DNA of 64,000 nucleotides from Acidobacteriota bacterium (GTDB lineage: Bacteria; Acidobacteriota; Holophagae; Holophagales; Holophagaceae): NCBI GenBank assembly GCA_016195985.1, contig JACPYP010000022.1, positions 186,001 to 250,000 on the forward strand. Reading direction: 5' to 3'. The notes beneath the pieces are model-generated. The model was not told where the DNA came from and did no database searches. It saw only the letters and a program-made list of their open reading frames with translations. This document shows, one piece after another, positions 60,077 to 64,000 of the stretch. Position numbers and translations under genes: made by a program. Each line of letters starts with the position of its first letter. Positions within the stretch are counted from its first letter, which is position 1.

Positions 60077-61237
60077 TCAGCGGGCCTCGCCTGGCAGTAT
60101 GGCGCCAAGCCGCGAACCCGGACGACCCCCCGGATTTGCTGGGCCCATGCCCAGGCAGGGGCGCAGCCAGCCGATGCGCGCCACGGCCTCGCAAAGGCCC
60201 CAGGTGGCCAGGAAGGAGGCCAGGGTCAGCAGACCGAAAAAGGGCCAGGGCGGCAATTGGAAACGCAGCATCCACCAGCCCAGCACCACGATCACGCTCT
60301 GGTGGAAGATGTAGAACGGATAGGCCAGCGCCTGCGCGTGGCGCAGCAGGGGCGTGGAGCGCGTGATGTGGGCCCGGCCGTACCCCAGGGCTGCGCACAA
60401 CGAGGCCCAGATACCGGTATAGAACACGAGGTAGCGCAGCGGCACCGGCAGCTTGTCCGACAGGCACACCCCCGCCAGGGTGGCCAGCGCGAGGCCCAGA
60501 TGCCAGTGGCGCAGGGCCTTCAGGCGCCCGTCGAGGCTGGGCAGCAGGCCCATCAGGTGCCCCGCCAGGAACAGCCCTCCGTAGAACACGAGGTTCTTGG
60601 GATCCCGCACCAGATTGTGGGTTTCGGGATGGTCCCGCAGCAGGAACCGGCCCAGCATGACCGGAACCGCCAGCCACCAGAGATTCGCCCCCCGGGCCAG
60701 AAAGGCCTCCGCCCGTCCCAGGAGCCGGGCGCCGGAGGCGCTGCGGAACCAGGTGAAGAGGGGCAGCGCCAGGATGCAGAACGCGAACAGGTAGGCCACG
60801 AACCAGAGGTGGTGCCAGCTGAGGCTGCCCTTGGGATAGGGGGCACCCCGCAGCACCGAGGGCCAGAAGGACCAATAGCTGCCCGCGTACTGCCCCTTCC
60901 ACACCCACTCCACCCAGACCTGGGGCGGCACGATCACCAGCATGCCGAAGACCAGGGGAAGGAGCAGCCGCTTCACCCGGTCCCAGGCGAAGGCGCCCAG
61001 GTTCCGGCGGCGCAGGGCGAAGGCCGTGGCCAGCCCGGCGATGAGCATCAGCAACGGCATCCGCACCATGTGGAGGAGGTCCATGGGGCCGTTCAGCGCC
61101 GCCAGAAGCCGCGGCGACTTCACGTGCCAGGGATCGTTCACGTTGAACATGCGGGCCGAGTGGTAGAGGTGCAGCAAGAGGATGCAGATGACGCGGAGGC
61201 CGTCGATGTCGGGCCTGCGGGTGGATGGATCGGACAT
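60077..61237 (-). CDS. Acyltransferase family 3 membrane protein
   Basis: 386 residues, about ten membrane helices. Opens RRPDIDGLRVICILLLHLYH with the usual catalytic His in the first helix, plus SWHHLWFVAYLFAFC near 145 and AYPFYIFHQSVIVVLGWW near 310. Family members O-acylate membrane glycans or lipids. Cotranscribed with the LytTR pair, which suggests that the kinase unit oversees a cell-envelope modification, an inference. Confidence 0.87.
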   Translation of the reverse strand: MSDPSTRRPDIDGLRVICILLLHLYHSARMFNVNDPWHVKSPRLLAALNGPMDLLHMVRMPLLMLIAGLATAFALRRRNLGAFAWDRVKRLLLPLVFGMLVIVPPQVWVEWVWKGQYAGSYWSFWPSVLRGAPYPKGSLSWHHLWFVAYLFAFCILALPLFTWFRSASGARLLGRAEAFLARGANLWWLAVPVMLGRFLLRDHPETHNLVRDPKNLVFYGGLFLAGHLMGLLPSLDGRLKALRHWHLGLALATLAGVCLSDKLPVPLRYLVFYTGIWASLCAALGYGRAHITRSTPLLRHAQALAYPFYIFHQSVIVVLGWWMLRFQLPPWPFFGLLTLASFLATWGLCEAVARIGWLRPCLGMGPANPGGRPGSRLGAILPGEAR

Positions 61238-61397
61238 GAAGCCCCCTTTCCGGCCAAGCTAACCGGCGGATCCCGCGCTCCAGAGGCCGGCTGGCCCGAA
61301 ACGGACCAAGGGGAACCTGAGACGGATGGATGTCCCAGGACTCACGCCCTCCCCGGAGGCGGCCGCTAGGATGGAAGATGCCCCTGAAGGAGCCGCG

Positions 61398-61850
61398 ATG
61401 CCCCGCCATCCCACATGGATTCCGGTCCTGGCCTGCCTCGCCTGCAGCCTGCCGGCCCAGGACCAGCGGGCCCAAGCCCAGGCCCTGGTGAAGGAAGCCA
61501 TCGCCTACGCGAAAACACAGGGAAAGGAGGCTCTCCTGCAGGCGACCAGCCAGGGCCACGGGCGCTTCCACTCACGGGACGGCAAGGAGCTGTACATCTT
61601 CGTCTACGACATGGCCGGCACCTGCAAGGCCATCGGCTATCAGAGCCAGCTGGTCGGCGTGAACCGGTGGGGCCTGAAGGATCCGGACGGCAAGCTTCTG
61701 CTGCAGGAGATGCTGCACGTTGCCAGGACCAAGGGAAGCGGCTGGGTGGACTACAAATACCCCAACCCGGTCACTGGCAAGATCGAGGCGAAAACGTCGT
61801 ACGTGGAGTACCACGACGGCTGGATGGTGGGCTGCGGCGCCTACCGGTAG
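61398..61850 (+). CDS. Secreted single-Cache-domain protein
   Basis: 150 residues from ATG 61398, with AAGGAG at 61387-61392 and signal peptide (WIPVLACLACSLPAQ). A lone sCache_2-type sensor domain: AYAKTQGKEALLQA, LYIFVYDMAGTCKAIGYQSQ, GWVDYKYPNPVTGKIEAKTS, GWMVGCGAYR. No kinase or chemoreceptor part follows, so it is a free periplasmic ligand-binding domain. Convergent with the SDR at 61888. Confidence 0.83.
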   Translation: MPRHPTWIPVLACLACSLPAQDQRAQAQALVKEAIAYAKTQGKEALLQATSQGHGRFHSRDGKELYIFVYDMAGTCKAIGYQSQLVGVNRWGLKDPDGKLLLQEMLHVARTKGSGWVDYKYPNPVTGKIEAKTSYVEYHDGWMVGCGAYR

Positions 61851-61887
61851 CCCGGCCGGCAGTCCGACTGATGGTTCATACCGGCAT

Positions 61888-62712
61888 TCAGCCCAGGCCG
61901 TACATCCGGCGCAGCAGGGCCTCCCACCAGGCGGCGGGCAGAACTGCCTTGAGCCTGCCCACCCAGCGGGCATCCCACCCGATCACCAGGCGGCGGGGCG
62001 GGCGCCTGGCATTGAGGGCCCGCAGCAGCTTCGCCGCGCAGGCCGACGCGTCCATGGCATACCGCTCGGCCTGGCCTTTGCGGCTCTCCAGGTAGCCGGC
62101 GATGACCGGTTCGTACCGCGTGCCCCGGGAGCGCTGAGGCAGGTCCCCCCAGACCAGGGGCAGGCTGTCGCGGAAGGCGGTGCGGATGGCGCCGGGCTCC
62201 ACCAGCACCACAGCCACCTCCCGGCCCACCTCCAGGCGCAGGCTTTCGGCCAGGGCCACCACCGCGTGCTTGGAGGCGTTGTAGGCTCCTCCCAGAGGAA
62301 TGGAAAGGCGGCCGAGCATCGAGGCCACCTGCAGGATGCGCGCGCCGGGCTCCCGCCGCAGCAGGGGCAGGAAGGCGTTGGTCACCTGGTGAAGGCCGAC
62401 GACGTTCGTTTCAAACTGCGCCCGCAGTTCCTCGGCGCGGAGCAGCTCCAGGGGCCCCACCTGGCCATACCCCGCGTTGTTCACCAGGGCCTTGAAGCGC
62501 AGGTCCGCGCAGGCCGCGGCGGCGCGGGCGATGCTGTCGGCGTCGGCCACATCCAGGGCGAGGAGGCGGAGGTCTTCTCCGGCCGGAAGGTCCGCCAGGC
62601 TCTCCACCCTGCGGGCCGTAGCCACCACGCCCCAGCCCGAGGCCCGGCAGAGCGGCACCAGGGCCCTCCCGATGCCCGTGGAACATCCCGTGATCAGCAC
62701 CCAGTTCCGCAT
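61888..62712 (-). CDS. Short-chain dehydrogenase/reductase
   Basis: 274 residues from ATG 62712, with GGGAG upstream; the much longer frame upstream is spurious. TGCSTGIGRAL near residue 8, NNAGYGQVG near 83, SMLGR with catalytic Ser near 131 and YNASKHAVV near 145. C-terminal part resembles the lipid- or retinol-type SDRs. Substrate unknown. Confidence 0.87.
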   Translation of the reverse strand: MRNWVLITGCSTGIGRALVPLCRASGWGVVATARRVESLADLPAGEDLRLLALDVADADSIARAAAACADLRFKALVNNAGYGQVGPLELLRAEELRAQFETNVVGLHQVTNAFLPLLRREPGARILQVASMLGRLSIPLGGAYNASKHAVVALAESLRLEVGREVAVVLVEPGAIRTAFRDSLPLVWGDLPQRSRGTRYEPVIAGYLESRKGQAERYAMDASACAAKLLRALNARRPPRRLVIGWDARWVGRLKAVLPAAWWEALLRRMYGLG

Positions 62713-62733
62713 GCTCCCATCCTTCCATAAACA

Positions 62734-62766
62734 AGCGGAGAGGACGCGCCAGGCGGCCTCTCCGCT
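62734..62766 (-). terminator. Possible terminator of the small exported protein gene
   Basis: Perfect 10-bp inverted repeat (62734-62743 with 62757-62766). On the minus strand it is followed by TTGTTTAT, a weakly U-rich run. It is 18 bases after the stop at 62784. Confidence 0.5.
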
Positions 62767-62783
62767 GGATGTCCCGGCTGCGG

Positions 62784-63080
62784 CTACTTCTTCTTGGCGC
62801 CCTTGGCATCCTTCTTGTCGCCGCCCTTGCCTTCGATCTTGGTGGCCACCTGCTTGTAGGTGACAGTCACCTTGTCGCCGGCCTTGACGGCATCCTTGCC
62901 GGCGGTGCTCCCATCGGTATAGAAGCGCCACTCTTCCTTGCCCAAATCCAAAGTGAAGCTGTCGGCGGAGACTTCTTTCACGACTCCGGTCTTCTGGTAG
63001 CTGGCCGCGGCGGCGGCCCAGCCCAGGGCGGCGCCCAGAACGGCAGTGGCGGAAAGCACGGCGAGAGACTTGATGCGCAT
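62784..63080 (-). CDS. Small exported protein with Lys-rich tail, function unknown
   Basis: 98 residues from ATG 63080, with GAGGAG 5 bases upstream. Signal peptide (SLAVLSATAVLGAALGWAAA), then a short beta/OB-like domain (GVVKEVSADSFTLDLGKEEW, GDKVTVTYKQVATKIEG) and a Lys/Gly/Asp-rich tail ending GAKKK. DUF5666-like in style, no firm family. Confidence 0.7.
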   Translation of the reverse strand: MRIKSLAVLSATAVLGAALGWAAAAASYQKTGVVKEVSADSFTLDLGKEEWRFYTDGSTAGKDAVKAGDKVTVTYKQVATKIEGKGGDKKDAKGAKKK

Positions 63081-63118
63081 GGGCACTCCTCAGGAAAGGT
63101 GCGCCCAGGCTATCAGAA

Positions 63119-64000
63119 TCAGACCAGGGCCAGCAGTCCCACCAGGTAGAAACTCATATCCACGCTCAGCTCGAAACGGTTCCGCCCGGTGGTGAAGCGC
63201 TCGTGGTAGAGCCAGAGGTAGAGCATCGGGTAGGCTGCGCAAATGACCAGCACCAGGGCCACCGCGAGGGGATGTCCTTGGCTCCGGCTGTCGAAGGTGA
63301 GCCAGAGGGTGCCCGCCAGCAGGGTACCCAGCAGGCCCAGCAGGACCGCCTGGGTGGCCCGCTTCCCCAGCAGGATGGGCAACGTCTCCTTGCCCACGAT
63401 TTGATCGTTCTGCATGTCGTGGATTTCGTAGATCACCGTGCGGACGAAGGCCAGCACGCCCACCAGGAAGATGGCCGCGAAAGCCCGCAGATCCCAGGCC
63501 CGTCCTTCCTGCCAGACGGGGGTGATGACCGCCACCGTGGCCAGGGCCAGGGCCACCACCACATCCTTCGAACCGGGAATCCGCCGCAAGGCCCACTCCC
63601 TGCCGCCCAGGCGGACGCGCTGCTTGTAGGCCGCCCCCACCAGCGAGGCGGCGGCCACGATGCCCAGCACCTTGCCGCCCAGGCTGGCGGCCAGGCCGAA
63701 GGTCAGCGCCAGGGCCGCCAGGGCCGAAGCCAGCAGCACCCTGCGGTTGCGCTCCAGGAACCGGGCGCGGGCAGGCCCCTTGGCGCCCAGGCCCAAGGGA
63801 TCGAGGAAGGGGCTCAGCAGGTACATGGCCAGCACGTAGGCGGCCGTGAGCAAGGGATAGCGCCAGCCCAGGGGCAGGCCCAGCCAGTGGTGCACGCCCA
63901 GGGTCATCAATCCCGCGCCGATGGCCATCAGTGAGGAGCTCCCGAAGGCGCCCTGGAGGAAGCTGCGCCAGCGGCTGGGACCATCGCCCAGCTGCTCGAG
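63119..64000 (-). CDS. UbiA-family prenyltransferase (partial, runs off the right edge)
   Basis: The frame is open to the window edge (…QLGDGPSRWRSFLQGAFGSS upstream of the first ATG), so the true start lies outside. Several membrane helices and a UbiA-type Asp motif in YEIHDMQNDQIVGKETLPI near the middle, preceded by RRIPGSKDVVVALALA. The family joins prenyl chains to aromatic or heme acceptors. The first Asp-rich motif may lie beyond the edge. Acceptor not assigned. Confidence 0.75.
   Translation of the reverse strand, partial: LEQLGDGPSRWRSFLQGAFGSSSLMAIGAGLMTLGVHHWLGLPLGWRYPLLTAAYVLAMYLLSPFLDPLGLGAKGPARARFLERNRRVLLASALAALALTFGLAASLGGKVLGIVAAASLVGAAYKQRVRLGGREWALRRIPGSKDVVVALALATVAVITPVWQEGRAWDLRAFAAIFLVGVLAFVRTVIYEIHDMQNDQIVGKETLPILLGKRATQAVLLGLLGTLLAGTLWLTFDSRSQGHPLAVALVLVICAAYPMLYLWLYHERFTTGRNRFELSVDMSFYLVGLLALV

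Noticed and set aside
62713-62931. N-terminal extension of the SDR at 61888
   Set aside because: It runs antisense or out of frame through the small exported protein gene and is Arg/Gln-rich; ATG 62712 has a ribosome site and begins the SDR fold.
1-64000. CRISPR arrays, insertion sequences, integrases, rRNA
   Set aside because: No regular short repeats with spacers, no transposase or integrase motifs, and no rRNA-like sequence were seen on either strand.

Overview
The window is about 64 kb of GC-rich (roughly two thirds G+C), densely coded, Gram-negative chromosomal DNA. It carries outer-membrane barrels, lipoproteins, an RND pump, NfrA/NfrB, one tRNA, and housekeeping genes (polA, purD, pgsA, speA, queG, an HU gene). 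No phage, transposase, integrase, rRNA or CRISPR was seen. The gene mix (paired LytTR systems, several sigma-54 activators, a branched-chain amino acid importer, a cobalamin-enzyme cluster) would fit an Acidobacteriota-type organism such as the Holophagae/Geothrix group. That is an inference from style, not from a marker gene.

Layout. 1-4.7 kb: the end of a branched-chain amino acid (or related) ABC importer (livM, livH, livK), an OprO/P-like porin and an HU protein, all on the minus strand. 5-6.6 kb: a beta-barrel-like protein and a lipoprotein. 7-20.6 kb: the most interesting accessory block. Eleven tightly packed genes (7066-15032) encode a membrane DUF59 protein, a TauE/DsbD-like membrane protein, two membrane-anchored reductive-dehalogenase-family proteins, small membrane proteins, an internally duplicated membrane protein with conserved cysteines, and three membrane-linked iron-sulfur proteins. 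A V4R-type sigma-54 activator follows, then an outer-membrane channel with an ABC exporter. Both transcription units have a good -24/-12 promoter, and both share an upstream block at the same distance from it, so they look like one regulon.

20.6-29.2 kb: a minus-strand nfrB-nfrA-wecB operon with a polysaccharide-deacetylase-like gene. It resembles the c-di-GMP-controlled N4-receptor glycan pathway, and its NfrB carries two c-di-GMP-binding domains. A secreted glycosidase-like gene diverges from it. 29.4-38.1 kb: an efflux operon (STAS protein, adaptor, an RND pump fused in one reading frame to a TolC-like outer-membrane factor, TetR) with its own -24/-12 promoter, preceded by a GAF-type sigma-54 activator.

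38.4-64 kb: mostly housekeeping genes: tRNA-Arg(ACG), a GlpD-like oxidase, an MFS transporter, OsmC, SDRs, DUF502, pgsA, a YedF-like protein, queG, speA, DinB, a 3-hydroxyacyl-CoA dehydrogenase, purD, two LytTR/histidine-kinase pairs, a Tpx variant, polA, a TetR/hydrolase pair, an acyltransferase, a Cache protein and a partial UbiA-family gene. Two of these genes (DUF502 and polA) carry the same unusual element at their 5' ends: a short palindrome with compensatory base changes between loci, sitting between duplicated copies of the gene's own start. The result is short leader ORFs that overlap the true start codon.
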